A stretch of 64,000 bases of DNA from Streptomyces bicolor (GCF_000719285.1 NZ_JOFS01000008.1:248001-312000), one strand, 5' to 3'. Shown: positions 41,124 to 52,002, counted from the first letter of the stretch. Notes: generated by a model from the letters alone, not told the origin. Program-made: numbers and translations.

Positions 41124-42800
41124 GTGCCTACGACATCCGCGCCGCCGTCGGTCCTGGTCGTCGGCGCAGGCCCGACCGGGCTGACGGCCGCCCACCTGCT
41201 GGGCTCCCGGGGCGTACGGGTGCTGCTGGTGGAACGCAACGCCACGACCAGCGACGCCGCCAAGGCGATCAGCCTCGACGACGAGTCCCTGCGCACTCTG
41301 CAGTCGGCCGGCGGCCTCGACGAGGCCGTCTACCCGATCCTGGTGCCGGGCACCGGAACGAAGTACTTCGGCATCGGCGGACGAACGCTCTTCCACGCTC
41401 GCGGCACCGGCGACCAGCGCTACGGGCATCCGTTCAAGAACCCCTTCGCCCAGCCCGACCTGGAGCGGGTGCTGTGTACGCAGCTGCGCCGCCTGCCCGG
41501 TGTCGACGTCCGTTTCGGCACCCGGCTGACCGCCCTCGCCCAGCACCCCGACCGGGTGCGCGTGTCCCTGCGAACAGGTGGCGAGGACGGGCCGGTCGAG
41601 GAGTTGGACGTTCCTTACGTCCTCGGCTGCGACGGCGGCCGCAGCACCGTGCGCGACCTGCTGTCCGTGCCCATGCGGGGACGCAGCTTCCCTGACGTGT
41701 GGCTGGTGGCCGACACCCTTGAGGACACGCACGACCAGCGTTACGGCATGCACCACGGCGACCCCGACCGACCCGTCGTCATCGTCCCGGGCCAGGACGG
41801 GCGTTGCCGCTACGAGTTCCGCCTCAAGCCGGGCGAGTGCGAGGCCGGTACCTCTCCCCCGTTCGCCCTCGTGCGCGAACTCCTGCGGCCCCACCGGGAG
41901 ATCACGCCCGACCAGATCGAGCGCGCGGTCGCCTACAGCTTCCACGCGTTGCTGGCCGACCGGCTGCGCGAGGGCCGCTGCTTCCTGCTCGGCGACGCCG
42001 CGCACATGATGCCGCCGTTCGCCGGCCAGGGCCTCAACTCAGGGGTGCGGGACGCGGCCAACCTGTGCTGGAAGATCTCCGAGGTGTTGGCGGGCCGGGC
42101 CGGTGACGCGCTGCTCGACACCTACGACAGCGAGCGGCGCCCGCACGCCCGCGCCGTGATCGACCTCTCCGTGCGCCTCGGCCGGATCGTCATGACCACC
42201 AGCCGCCCGCGTGCCCTGCTGCGCGACGCGCTGGTGCGCACGGCGACGCACATCCCGCCGGCCCGTCGCTACCTCACCGAGATGCGCTACCGCCCCGACA
42301 CCCGGATACGGGTGGGGGCCGTCCTCCCGACGGATCGCGCGGGCGGTGAACTCGTCGGCACGATGCTGCCGCAGCCACGGGTGCTGCACGGACCACACCA
42401 CCGCCCCGCACGGCTCGACGACATCCTCGGACAGGGCTGGAGCCTGCTGGGGATCGGTGTAAGCGACACCGACTGGGCAACCGTCGTCCGGGCCGGCCTC
42501 CCCGAGGCCACCGCCGTGCATGTCTTCCTGGACGACCGCACACCGCGTGACCGGGCCGGCCGAACGGGGATCGCCGACGCCGACGGCCGGCTCGACGCCC
42601 TCCTCGCCGGGCTGACCGGATCCTTCGTCCTCGTACGTCCTGACCGGTTCGTGGCCGCCGTATTCGCCCCCGATCGGGCCCAGTACGTCGGCGTGACGCT
42701 GCGGCGCTTCGCACGCCCCCGCCCCACCACGGGCACCGCCACCGCCACCTCCGATCTCGCCCCCGAGATCCCGTACGACTCCCCAGGAGTACCCCGATGA
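41124..42800 (+). CDS. FAD-dependent aromatic monooxygenase (PheA/TfdB/MhpA-like)
   Basis: The 558-aa protein uses a GTG start. It has the FAD dinucleotide motif VLVVGAGPTGLTAAHLLGSR, the DG motif VLGCDGGRSTVRDLL, and the second FAD motif FLLGDAAHMMPPFAGQGLNS. A thioredoxin-like C-terminus is suggested by FVLVRPDRFVAAVFAP. Such enzymes add a hydroxyl to phenolic acids with NAD(P)H and O2. The order monooxygenase, dioxygenase and FAH hydrolase matches a meta-cleavage or gentisate-like route. It overlaps the FAH start by 4 nt. Confidence 0.88.
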   Translation: MPTTSAPPSVLVVGAGPTGLTAAHLLGSRGVRVLLVERNATTSDAAKAISLDDESLRTLQSAGGLDEAVYPILVPGTGTKYFGIGGRTLFHARGTGDQRYGHPFKNPFAQPDLERVLCTQLRRLPGVDVRFGTRLTALAQHPDRVRVSLRTGGEDGPVEELDVPYVLGCDGGRSTVRDLLSVPMRGRSFPDVWLVADTLEDTHDQRYGMHHGDPDRPVVIVPGQDGRCRYEFRLKPGECEAGTSPPFALVRELLRPHREITPDQIERAVAYSFHALLADRLREGRCFLLGDAAHMMPPFAGQGLNSGVRDAANLCWKISEVLAGRAGDALLDTYDSERRPHARAVIDLSVRLGRIVMTTSRPRALLRDALVRTATHIPPARRYLTEMRYRPDTRIRVGAVLPTDRAGGELVGTMLPQPRVLHGPHHRPARLDDILGQGWSLLGIGVSDTDWATVVRAGLPEATAVHVFLDDRTPRDRAGRTGIADADGRLDALLAGLTGSFVLVRPDRFVAAVFAPDRAQYVGVTLRRFARPRPTTGTATATSDLAPEIPYDSPGVPR

Positions 42801-43639
42801 GACTGAGCACCGTCCGTATCGCCGACGACCGCATGACCTCCGCCGCCCGGCAGGAAGGCGACGAACTCGTCCTGCTCCCCTACGCCGACGTGGGCGCGCT
42901 GCTCGCAACCGGCGACGACTGGCACGAGCGTGCGGCCTCCGCCGACGGCGAGCGCCTGCCCCTGGCCGAGTCGTCACTCGCCCCACTGGTCCCCCACCCG
43001 AACAAGATCGTCTGCCTGGGTCTCAACTACGCCACGCACATCAAGGAGATGGGCCGCCCCACCCCCGCCCATCCCACCCTCTTTGCGAAATACGACGGCT
43101 CCCTGATCGGCGCCCACGACGACATCCACACGCCGCCGGTCAGCGACGATCTCGACTGGGAAGCCGAGTTGGCAGTCGTCGTCGGACGCCCTGGCCGCCA
43201 CGTACCGCGTGAGAAGGCCCTGGAGTATGTCGCCGGCTACACGGTCGCCAACGACGTCACCGTGCGGGACTGGCAGCACCGTACCCGTGAGTTCCTCTCC
43301 GGCAAGACCTTCGAGGCCACCACCCCGGTCGGGCCCGCGCTCGTCACCCCCGACGAACTCCCGCCCGGTGCCTCGGGGTTGGACATCTCCTGCAGCGTCG
43401 ACGGGCACACCATGCAGAAGTCCAACACCGCGGACCTGCTCTTCGACGTGGCCGAGACCGTCGCGTACATCAGCACCATCATCACGCTCCTGCCCGGCGA
43501 CCTGATCCTCACCGGCACCCCGGGCGGCGTGGGCGCCGGTCGCGATCCGAAGGTGTTCCTTCGCCCCGGACAGGAACTGATCACCACGGTGGAAGGCATC
43601 GGGGAACTCCGCAACACCGTCATCAAGGAACAGCTGTGA
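42797..43639 (+). CDS. fumarylacetoacetate hydrolase family protein
   Basis: The 280-aa protein has the FAH C-terminal fold with metal ligands Glu122 and Glu124 in LDWEAELAVVVG and Asp153 in TVANDVTVRDWQ. It also has GKTFEATTPVGPALV and TGTPGGVGAGRDP. It would hydrolyse or decarboxylate the ring-cleavage product, as in homoprotocatechuate, gentisate or acylpyruvate pathways. AGGAGTACCCCG precedes the ATG. The degenerate paralogue at 27181 even preserves this leader. Confidence 0.9.
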   Translation: MRLSTVRIADDRMTSAARQEGDELVLLPYADVGALLATGDDWHERAASADGERLPLAESSLAPLVPHPNKIVCLGLNYATHIKEMGRPTPAHPTLFAKYDGSLIGAHDDIHTPPVSDDLDWEAELAVVVGRPGRHVPREKALEYVAGYTVANDVTVRDWQHRTREFLSGKTFEATTPVGPALVTPDELPPGASGLDISCSVDGHTMQKSNTADLLFDVAETVAYISTIITLLPGDLILTGTPGGVGAGRDPKVFLRPGQELITTVEGIGELRNTVIKEQL

Positions 43640-43719
43640 ACCATGACCACAGGACAACCGGCGACCATGCGGCACCGCAGGGTCTCCACCGGCCCACGCC
43701 CACCCACTAGAGTTCTCGT

Positions 43720-44505
43720 ATGTCAGGAAACATGTCTCCCAGCTACCGCGAGCGCAACTCCACGGCCGACCGGGCACTGGACATCCTGACCATGTTCGAC
43801 GACGTCCATCTCGTCGTCTCCGGAGCCGCCGTGGCCGAGCGGCTCGGCGTGGCGCGCTCCACCGCGTACCGCTACCTCCAGAGTCTGGTTGCCGGGCGTT
43901 TCCTCGAAGAAGCCCCGGGCGGCGGCTTCCGGCTCGGCCTACGAGTGTTGGAGATCGCCCGACTGGCCCGCCGCAGCTACGGTCTCTCCGAGGTCGCGGT
44001 GCCGTCGATGGAATCGCTCGCCGAGGAGGTGCACGAAACCGTGCTGCTGACCCGGCGCACCGGTGACCTGGTGGTCTGCGTGGACCGCGCGGAAAGCACC
44101 CGCGCGGTGCGGATCTCGTACGAGCGCGGCAGCGCCCTGCCGATCAACGCCGGCGCCTCCGCCCTCGTCCTGCTGGCCTGGAGCCCGGACGACGAAGCCC
44201 GCGGGCTGCTGCAGAGCGCCGAACTGCGCCGCTTCACCTCGGCCACCCTCACCGACGTCGACGCCCTGATGGAACGACTCGGCCGGATCCGCCGCATCGG
44301 CTACTCCGTCACCCGGGGCGAACTGGATCCCGACGTGGTCGGCATCGCCGCCCCGATCCGAGACGAGAACAAGCGGGTGGTCGCGGCGGTCAGCGTGGCC
44401 GCCCTCGCCTCCCGGGTCTACCCGGAGGCGGAGACGGAGATCGCTCAGAAGGTCCTGGCCACCGCGCAGGAGATCAGCGAGCGGATGGCCGTCGTCGCGG
44501 GCTGA
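43720..44505 (+). CDS. IclR-family transcriptional regulator
   Basis: The 261-aa protein has an N-terminal winged helix (ALDILTMFDDVHLVVSGAAV, then ERLGVARSTAYRYLQSLVAG) and an IclR effector domain (VHETVLLTRRTGDLVVCVDR, DPDVVGIAAPIRDENKRVVA). It lies 80 bp after the FAH gene and probably controls the aromatic genes. The ATG at 43732 with AGGAA before it is an alternative start; TAGAGT just before 43720 could be a -10 box for a leaderless transcript. Confidence 0.87.
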   Translation: MSGNMSPSYRERNSTADRALDILTMFDDVHLVVSGAAVAERLGVARSTAYRYLQSLVAGRFLEEAPGGGFRLGLRVLEIARLARRSYGLSEVAVPSMESLAEEVHETVLLTRRTGDLVVCVDRAESTRAVRISYERGSALPINAGASALVLLAWSPDDEARGLLQSAELRRFTSATLTDVDALMERLGRIRRIGYSVTRGELDPDVVGIAAPIRDENKRVVAAVSVAALASRVYPEAETEIAQKVLATAQEISERMAVVAG

Positions 44506-44605
44506 CCCCTGGTCCTGCTCCGTCCGGGCGGGGGGGCGCGGCAAGCCGTGCCAGGGCTCGAGCGTGCGCCTGGCACACAGTTTTTCAGTATCACGGCACA
44601 GTCGA

Positions 44606-45008
44606 CAGTCTGTCGGACCGTCGGGCGCCCGTACCAGCGCGAGCACCGCGCATCACCTCTGGCACCCGAAGACACCGACTCATCAACGGCCCTGCCCGAA
44701 GTCGGCTGCGGGAAGGACCAGGCGGAAGGTGCAGCCCTCGCCCGGGACTGCGTCGAGTTCGAGGCGGCCGCCGTGGCTCTGGGCGATGGCCGCGGCGATG
44801 GCGAGGCCGAGGTACGTCCCGGCCGGTCGGTGCCGCCGGTTCTGGGTCCGGGCTCTGTCGTGCCCACCCGCGCGTGGACACGGGTGCCCAGCTGGGTGTG
44901 GATGCGGGCGTTGCGCAGCAGGTTCTCCAGGATCTGGCCCAGTCGGCGCGGGTCGCCGAATATCTCGGCCACGTCGAGTTCCTCGGTGCCGCTCGGATCT
45001 GCCGATGG
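44606..45008 (-). pseudogene. truncated copy of histidine kinase C-terminus
   Basis: On the minus strand, GTEELDVAEIFGDPRRLGQI and LENLLRNARIHTQLGTRVHA (from about 45010) and, after a deletion of about 50 codons with a frame change, LGLAIAAAIAQSHGGRLELD to DFGQGR match the intact kinase at 21133. The homology continues past the stop to 44606, matching 21058-21132. It has no receiver gene, sensor, H-box or start. Confidence 0.85.
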
Positions 45009-45380
45009 AGGCAAAGCCACCACCTTTCTTTCTGCGGGAACTCACCCGAGTCGGCCCCGTGCTGACCAAACTCGCCTGCCCCCAGCGAGTTCTGTCAGCG
45101 ACTGACCACGGCGGAAGGCAACGACTCCGAGCCATAGCGTCAACACGGAAACCACAGGGATAACAGCCCAGGTCATCGAGCGTGCGCGGCGCCTGGTGCC
45201 TGCCCGGCCGTCACCGGAAGTGGGGTGCGGTGATTCCACCGTCTGGTTTGGGCAGCGACCGCGTCCTGCCTGCCGCGAACTGGAACGCTGCCTGGCCAAC
45301 GAGCACCCCGTCCCCAGCCTCGCCGACACCCACTCTCTCGGCATCGACGATCCGCAGGAGTCTGGGGCACAGCCCGCTAG
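45009..45380. other. scar region without recognised gene
   Basis: A minus-strand frame MTWAVIPVVSVLTLWLGVVA with one hydrophobic segment begins near 45178, but nothing supports it beyond that. On the plus strand, fragments such as ELERCLANEHPVPSLAD occur in one frame only. No terminal repeat or promoter was recognised. Confidence 0.25.
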
Positions 45381-45948
45381 GGCCTGTTGCGAAAGTGGAT
45401 CTTGTTCGTTGATGATCACGCCCTGTGGGACGTGGTTATCTGACAAACGGCCAGTGGGCCCGCCTGGAGCCGTTGTTGCCGCTGGGCATCAAGCCGGGCC
45501 GTCCGCAGGTGTGGACGCGGCGGCAGCTCATGGACGGCATACGGTGGCGGACCCGGACCGGCGCTCCCTGGCGCGACGTGCCGGAACGCTATGGGCCGTG
45601 GGACCGGGTCTACGACCTGTTCCGGCGCTGGCAGCGGGACGGGACCTGGGCGAGGATCCTCACCCAGCTGCAGGCCGAAGCGGACGCCAAGGGCCTGATC
45701 ACCTGGGAGGTGAACGTCGACTCCACCGTCTGCCGGGCCCATCAGCACGCCGCCGGAGCGGCGAAAAGGGGGACCTCCAGAAGGAACCGCCCGGCGGCGT
45801 CTTCGTCGAGCCGGCCGACCACGCGCTCGGACGATCCCGCGGCGGACTGACCAGCAAGATCCACCTCGCGGTCGAGCAAGGGCAAAAGCCCTTGTCCGTC
45901 GTGGTCACGGCCGGGCAGCGGGGCGATTCCCCGCAGTTCGAAGTACTC
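45381..45948 (+). mobile_element. IS5-type insertion sequence, 3' truncated
   Basis: The left end GGCCTGTTGCGAAAGTGGAT follows a CTAG at 45377-45380. The transposase starts at 45425 (MGRGYLTNGQWARLEPLLPL) and has the first DDE Asp in VNVDSTVCRAHQHAAGA. Near 45766 the frame switches by -1 at AAAAGGGGG to DLQKEPPGGVFVEPADHALG and GRSRGGLTSKIHLAVEQGQK, a usual arrangement in the IS427 group. The sequence ends abruptly after GDSPQFEVL; the last third of the transposase and the right end are missing. Confidence 0.8.
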
Positions 45949-45973
45949 TCGTTCATTGCATGGCCTGAAAACT

Positions 45974-45988
45974 TTGCAGATCATGCAA
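45974..45988. promoter_or_regulatory. TetR operator candidate TTGCA-N5-TGCAA
   Basis: TTGCA-GATCA-TGCAA is a perfect inverted repeat ending 10 bp before the TetR ATG at 45999. A further TTGCA half-site lies at about 45955-45959. The IS5 remnant ends 25 bp upstream, so the promoter may have been rebuilt by insertion. Confidence 0.55.
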
Positions 45989-45998
45989 GAATTGCTCC

Positions 45999-46613
45999 AT
46001 GAGTTCCACCGGCGAAGGCCTGCGCGACCGCAGGCGCAGGGAGACGCGGCGCGACATCCACGCCGCAGCGCTACGACTGGCGCGTGAGCACGGCTTCGAC
46101 AAGATCACCGTCGACATGATCAGCGCGGAGGTCGGCGTCTCGCCGCGCACGTTCTTCAACTACTTCCCGAGCAAGGAGGACGCCGTCCTGCTCGGACCCG
46201 CACAGTTGCCCCCGGCCCTGGCCGAGGAGTTCGTCGCGGCCGGCGCCGCGCCGCCCCAGGACGTGCTCGCGGACCTGACCCGGCTGCTCGTGAGGGACCT
46301 GACGGAGAACCCGCCCGAGCGCGAGGAGATGCGCGGCATCTTCGAGCTCGCCCACAGCTATCCCGCTGTCCTGGCCGCCATGCTGGCCCGCTTCGACGGC
46401 TTCCAGCGGTCCATCGCCGATGCGGTGGCCGAGCGGCTGGGGGAGCGGCCCGACGACGAGGTGCCGAGCCTGATCGCCGCGCTCGCGCTGGCCGCCATAC
46501 GCAACGGCCTGGAGCGCTGGACTCGCGACGAGCCGCCGACCGACGAGGACGACTCACCGGTTCCGTACGTCGAGCGCTCCGTGGAACTCCTGCGCGGCCT
46601 GCTGGCCGCCTGA
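45999..46613 (+). CDS. TetR family transcriptional regulator
   Basis: The 204-aa protein has a canonical TetR head: RRDIHAAALRLAREHGFDKI, then TVDMISAEVGVSPRTFFNYF. The C-terminal part matches regulators of DHA2 efflux pumps. It lies 60 bp before the MFS gene in the same direction and probably represses both through the TTGCA palindrome. The start lacks a strong ribosome site. Confidence 0.85.
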   Translation: MSSTGEGLRDRRRRETRRDIHAAALRLAREHGFDKITVDMISAEVGVSPRTFFNYFPSKEDAVLLGPAQLPPALAEEFVAAGAAPPQDVLADLTRLLVRDLTENPPEREEMRGIFELAHSYPAVLAAMLARFDGFQRSIADAVAERLGERPDDEVPSLIAALALAAIRNGLERWTRDEPPTDEDDSPVPYVERSVELLRGLLAA

Positions 46614-48284
<1,671 letters not shown>

Positions 48285-48286
48285 AT

Positions 48287-48320
48287 CCGGGGCGCCCGAC
48301 GAAACCGTCGGGCGCCCCGG
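48287..48320. terminator. 15-bp perfect stem terminator
   Basis: CCGGGGCGCCCGACG-AAAC-CGTCGGGCGCCCCGG forms a perfect hairpin with a 4-nt loop, starting 3 bp after the MFS stop and lying between it and the convergent galU gene. It could end both transcripts. Confidence 0.85.
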
Positions 48321-48352
48321 CAGGGGACCGATGAGGTGCCGTTGTCGTCGGC

Positions 48353-49324
48353 TCAGGCGACGGACCGCCGCCGGGTGCCCTGCTCGCCACGGCCTTCGAG
48401 GCCCGCCACGAACTCCTTGAGCCAGCTGATGAATTCGGGCCCGAGGTCGTCCCGGTCGCAGGCCAGCCGGACCACCGTGCGCAGATAGTCGGCCTTGTCA
48501 CCGGTGTCGAAGCGCAGCCCGTCGAAGACGACACCGTGCACCGTGCCGCCCGCGGCCAGGTCCTGGAGGGCGTCGGTGAGCTGGATCTCGCCGCCCCGGC
48601 CGGGCGGGGTGCGCTCCAGGGTGTCGAACACGGCAGGGTCGAGGACATAGCGGCCGATCACCGCGTACGTGCTCGGCGCGTCCCGCCGCGACGGCTTCTC
48701 CACCAGGCCCGTGACCCGGACGACGTCCTCGTCCCCGGTCGGCTCCACGGCCGCGCAGCCGTAGAGATGCACCTGCTCCGGCGGTACTTCCATCAGGGCG
48801 ACCACGCTGCCGCCGTGCCGCTCGCGGACGTCCAGCATCCGGCTGAGCAGGGTCTCGCGCGGGTCGATCAGGTCGTCGCCGAGGAGGACGGCGAACGGCT
48901 GGTCGCCGATGTGGCGGCGGGCGCACAGCACGGCGTGCCCGAGGCCGAGCGGCTCGCCCTGGCGGATGTGGTGGATGTTGGCGAGGCGGGCCGGGTCGCG
49001 TACGGCGTCCAGCCGCACGGTGTCACCCTTGGCCGCGAGTGCCTGCTCCAGCTCGAAGGCGTGGTCGAAGTGGTCCTCGATGGCCCGCTTGTGCCGGCCG
49101 GTGATCATCAGCACGTCGTCCAGCCCGGCCGAGGCGGCCTCCTCGACGACGTACTGGATGGCCGGCTTGTCCACGACCGGCAGCATCTCCTTCGGTGTCG
49201 CCTTCGTGGCGGGCAGGAACCGGGTCCCGAGCCCGGCGGCCGGCACGACGGCCTTGCGGACCGCGCGGCGGGCGGAAGCGGGGGTGGGGGTGCTCGAAGT
49301 ATGGGGGGCGATCATGCCGTTCAT
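48353..49324 (-). CDS. galU: UTP--glucose-1-phosphate uridylyltransferase
   Basis: GalU makes UDP-glucose from UTP and glucose-1-phosphate. The signature AAGLGTRFLPATKATPKEML and the sugar-binding block PVVDKPAIQYVVEEAASAG occur early; further blocks are ITGRHKRAIEDHFD, FAVLLGDDLIDP, GLVEKPSRRDAPS and FDTGDKADYL. From the ATG at 49324 it has 323 aa; an ATG at 49315 is also possible, and no strong ribosome site precedes either. UDP-glucose feeds glycan and glycolipid synthesis. Confidence 0.93.
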   Translation of the reverse strand: MNGMIAPHTSSTPTPASARRAVRKAVVPAAGLGTRFLPATKATPKEMLPVVDKPAIQYVVEEAASAGLDDVLMITGRHKRAIEDHFDHAFELEQALAAKGDTVRLDAVRDPARLANIHHIRQGEPLGLGHAVLCARRHIGDQPFAVLLGDDLIDPRETLLSRMLDVRERHGGSVVALMEVPPEQVHLYGCAAVEPTGDEDVVRVTGLVEKPSRRDAPSTYAVIGRYVLDPAVFDTLERTPPGRGGEIQLTDALQDLAAGGTVHGVVFDGLRFDTGDKADYLRTVVRLACDRDDLGPEFISWLKEFVAGLEGRGEQGTRRRSVA

Positions 49325-49800
49325 GCTGTGGCACGAGCATGAGAGCAACCGGAGAGCAACAAGTGAGCGGGCTGTGCGTCGCGCGCACGCTGTGCCCGGC
49401 GGCTGTTCGCACGGCGGTCCTCAACGCGCCACACGTGCGCCCGCATCGCAGTTGAGCGTCGTTGCCACCTCGCATGTAGCACGCGATCCCCGGTTAGCAA
49501 AACCGGGGGATCACGCGCACGAAGGTAGGTCCACCGCCACTCCCTGCGCGCCACGTCGAAAGGCTGCCTCCCGACCGAACCCACAGCGTCCTACGCCAGC
49601 CGCACGCGCTCATCGCGGCACGGCCAAGTCTTCTTGCCCACGAGCCGTCATGGGCTGGAGCCGTCCGCCGCCGAGGATGGACACACCTGCATAACCAGCC
49701 GGGCTCAGCCACCAGCCCCAGAAGGTATGGACCGCCAGACTCACACCCCCACGCCCCCGCCCTGCCCGAGGCAGCAGGGCCTTCGGCATACACCGGCGGC
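49325..49800. other. 476 bp without a recognised gene
   Basis: It contains the galU leader, the hairpin at 49485-49512 and, further on, GC-rich sequence whose open frames lack coding bias. Part may be the lost front of the ISAs1 remnant that begins at about 49801. Confidence 0.35.
49485..49512. terminator. hairpin GATCCCCGGTT / AACCGGGGGATC
   Basis: GATCCCCGGTT (49485-49495) and AACCGGGGGATC (49501-49512) pair with one bulged G around AGCAA. It stands upstream of galU with no coding gene ending nearby. A terminator of a lost gene or an IS end are both possible. Confidence 0.4.
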
Positions 49801-50053
49801 GCGCAGACTGATCGCGTCTGGTTTGCAAGATGGATCCGCGGCCACTGGAAGATCGAGAACCAGCATGTCCGCGACACCACATTCACCGAGGACGCCTCAA
49901 GGATCCGCAGCGGCGGCCTGCCCCGCGCCATGGCCACCCTGCGCGACTCGCGATCAGCGTGTTCCACCCAGACGGCCGGACCAACATCGCCGCCACCTGC
50001 CTCCCACCGCCCGCCACCCACAGGCACCCCTGATAGCCCTCTGTATTACCTGA
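49801..50053 (+). mobile_element. ISAs1-family transposase C-terminal remnant
   Basis: The frame from 49801 reads [20 protein letters not shown], then [18 protein letters not shown], and after a frame change [17 protein letters not shown] third frame closes with PLIALCIT and TGA at 50053. This is the typical C-terminus of ISAs1-type transposases (RGHW.IEN...RDV...EDAS). About 80 residues are left and frameshifts make it inactive. Confidence 0.75.
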
Positions 50054-50761
50054 TCAACCTGAACACCGCTTCCCTGTGCGGTGATCGACTCCAATGATCT
50101 CCTCCTCGGTCCTCACCCGGCCAAGAGCACAAGCCGGGTGATCAAGACACCTGAACGATCACGCGTCCGTCAGTGGGGAGATCTCGTGTCCGCGAGCGGG
50201 GAGACGATCAGACCTCCTGCAGGGAACTTCGCATTTCCGCCGCCAACAGGGGCGAGACACCAACAGCTGTGCCAGGCAGCCGTCCACCTCTCCCCACGCG
50301 GATTGATTCCGTCTGCCACCTTCCTGACCTGCGATAACCCAGCCAGGTGCGCCAAGGCGGGCCGATTCGACCCGGATTCGACCCGGCACGCCCTTGCGGC
50401 AGCGTTGACCAGTCTTGAACTGCAAGAATGCAAATTCTGCCGGTGTACCACTCAAGAACGGGCAAGAAAAAGGTGCGTTCACCAACGTAAGTCCCACTTC
50501 CGGACAATCTCGGCATCACTACGATCAGACGTGGTCGCCAAATCCATGCGCGGCCGCCTCAGGAGCGAACCACCCAGCGGCGGTGCTCCGCAGCCCCTGC
50601 CAGTGATGAGCAAGGCACCCGACAAGGCCCTGACCAGCTCGTTTACAGAGACACTTCCGCCTGGCAGAAGCCGCCTTGCGCGGCCACCCCAGCCGTCAGG
50701 ACCCTGAACCCAACCACGGCACGCGGGGCGACGACGCCCCGCCGACAGGGACGGGAAGCCC
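50054..50761. other. 708-bp gap before Rieske operon
   Basis: No gene is supported. The repeat ATTCGACCCGG occurs twice near 50365-50388. TTCCTGACCTGCG at about 50320 resembles TTTCTGACCTGCG at about 15590, which lies just after the truncated oxygenase copy. The final part must hold the promoter and the ribosome site GGGA before the ATG at 50762. Confidence 0.35.
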
Positions 50762-51832
50762 ATGCCTCACACCACCGCCTTCGCCAGGAACCAGTGGTAC
50801 GTCGCCGCCTACAGCCATGAGGTCGGGCGGGAATTGCTCGGACGGACGATCCTCGGTGAGACCCTCGTCCTGTACCGCACGGAGGAGGAGGGGACGCCGG
50901 TCGTCCTGCACGACCGGTGTGTGCACCGCCGCTACCCGCTGTCGGAGGCGCCGACCCGCCTCGACGGGGACCGGATCGTGTGCGGGTACCACGGGTTCAC
51001 GTACGACACGACCGGCGCGTGCGTGTACGTGCCGGGGCAGAAACGCGTCCCGCGGACGGCGCGCGTCGCCTCGTACCCCGTCGTCGAGCAGGACTCCCTG
51101 ATCTGGGTGTGGATCGGCGACCCGGCGCTCGCCGACCCGCAGGGCATCCCGCGGGCCAGGCACCTGGACTCCCCCGGCTGGGTCACCGTGCGCGGCATGG
51201 AGCCCATCGACTGCGACTACGGCCTCCTCGTCGACAACCTCCTGGACCTGTCCCACGAGACCTACCTGCACGGCGGCTACATCGGCACCCCCGAGGTCGC
51301 CGAGACGCCGATCACCACGGAGGTCGACGAGGGGGCCGGCATCGTCCGGGTGAGCCGGCACATGGACGACGCGGAGTGCCCGCCGTTCTACGCCAGGTCG
51401 ACCGGCATCGAGGGCCGGATCACCCGCTGGCAGGACATCGAGTACCACGCGCCCTGCCTCTACCTGCTGCACAGCCGGATCGCCCCCGTCGGTGTGCTGC
51501 CCGAGGCGGACGGCAGCGACCCGAACGGCTTCCACACCGAGATCACGTACGCCATCACCCCGTCCGGCGACGGCAAGGTCTACGACTTCTGGGCGGTCTC
51601 CCGGGACTGGGCGACGGACGACGCCGAGGTCACCGAGTTCCTGCGGGGCAACAACCACACGGTCGTGATGCAGGACGTCACCGCCCTCAACCTGCTGCAG
51701 AAGACCCTCGGCACCGAGCGCACCGGCTACCAGGAGCTGAGCATCAACATCGACACCGGCGGCCTGGCCGCCCGCCGGATCCTCGCCCGGCTGGTCGAGG
51801 AGGGCGACAAGCCCGTGGAGAAGGTCCTGTGA
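50762..51832 (+). CDS. VanA-like Rieske oxygenase subunit (aromatic O-demethylase type)
   Basis: The 356-aa protein has a Rieske [2Fe-2S] centre (Cys53-x-His55 in HDRCVHRRYP; Cys74-x2-His77 in RIVCGYHGF) and a mononuclear iron site in DNLLDLSHETYLHGG. Length and pattern fit vanillate O-demethylase oxygenases, which convert methoxy-benzoates to phenols using electrons from a VanB reductase, the second next gene. Its stop overlaps the small gene at 51829. A 36-bp copy of its start lies at 15513. Confidence 0.87.
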   Translation: MPHTTAFARNQWYVAAYSHEVGRELLGRTILGETLVLYRTEEEGTPVVLHDRCVHRRYPLSEAPTRLDGDRIVCGYHGFTYDTTGACVYVPGQKRVPRTARVASYPVVEQDSLIWVWIGDPALADPQGIPRARHLDSPGWVTVRGMEPIDCDYGLLVDNLLDLSHETYLHGGYIGTPEVAETPITTEVDEGAGIVRVSRHMDDAECPPFYARSTGIEGRITRWQDIEYHAPCLYLLHSRIAPVGVLPEADGSDPNGFHTEITYAITPSGDGKVYDFWAVSRDWATDDAEVTEFLRGNNHTVVMQDVTALNLLQKTLGTERTGYQELSINIDTGGLAARRILARLVEEGDKPVEKVL

Positions 51833-52002
51833 GCGCGAGCCCCACCGGCGAGATCTACCGCATCGACTGGCTGCCGGGCACCGACATCCTGCACGGCACC
51901 TGTCACTGCGGCCGCGAGCACACCGCCAAGGACCCGGTGGAGATGTGGGAGTGGATGCTCGCCCACCCCCAGGGACACCAGCCGCAGGGAAACACCTCAT
52001 GA
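51829..52002 (+). CDS. 57-aa protein between oxygenase and reductase
   Basis: A GTG overlapping the vanA-like stop (GTGA) opens a short frame that ends overlapping the reductase ATG (ATGA). It encodes SASPTGEIYRIDWLPGTDIL, then HGTCHCGREHTAKDPVEMWE, then WMLAHPQGHQPQGNTS. Cysteines and histidines in TCHCGREH could bind metal, but no family was identified. Double 4-nt coupling and absent gaps argue that it is a real component, perhaps an assembly or electron-transfer helper. Confidence 0.7.
   Translation: MSASPTGEIYRIDWLPGTDILHGTCHCGREHTAKDPVEMWEWMLAHPQGHQPQGNTS

Noticed and set aside
45042..45446. 134-codon minus-strand protein with one hydrophobic segment
   Set aside because: It crosses the IS5 left end and scar DNA and no family or ribosome site supports it.
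50159..50519. Minus-strand frames of about 100 codons before the Rieske gene
   Set aside because: No codon bias, no recognised motif and several overlapping frames of equal length.
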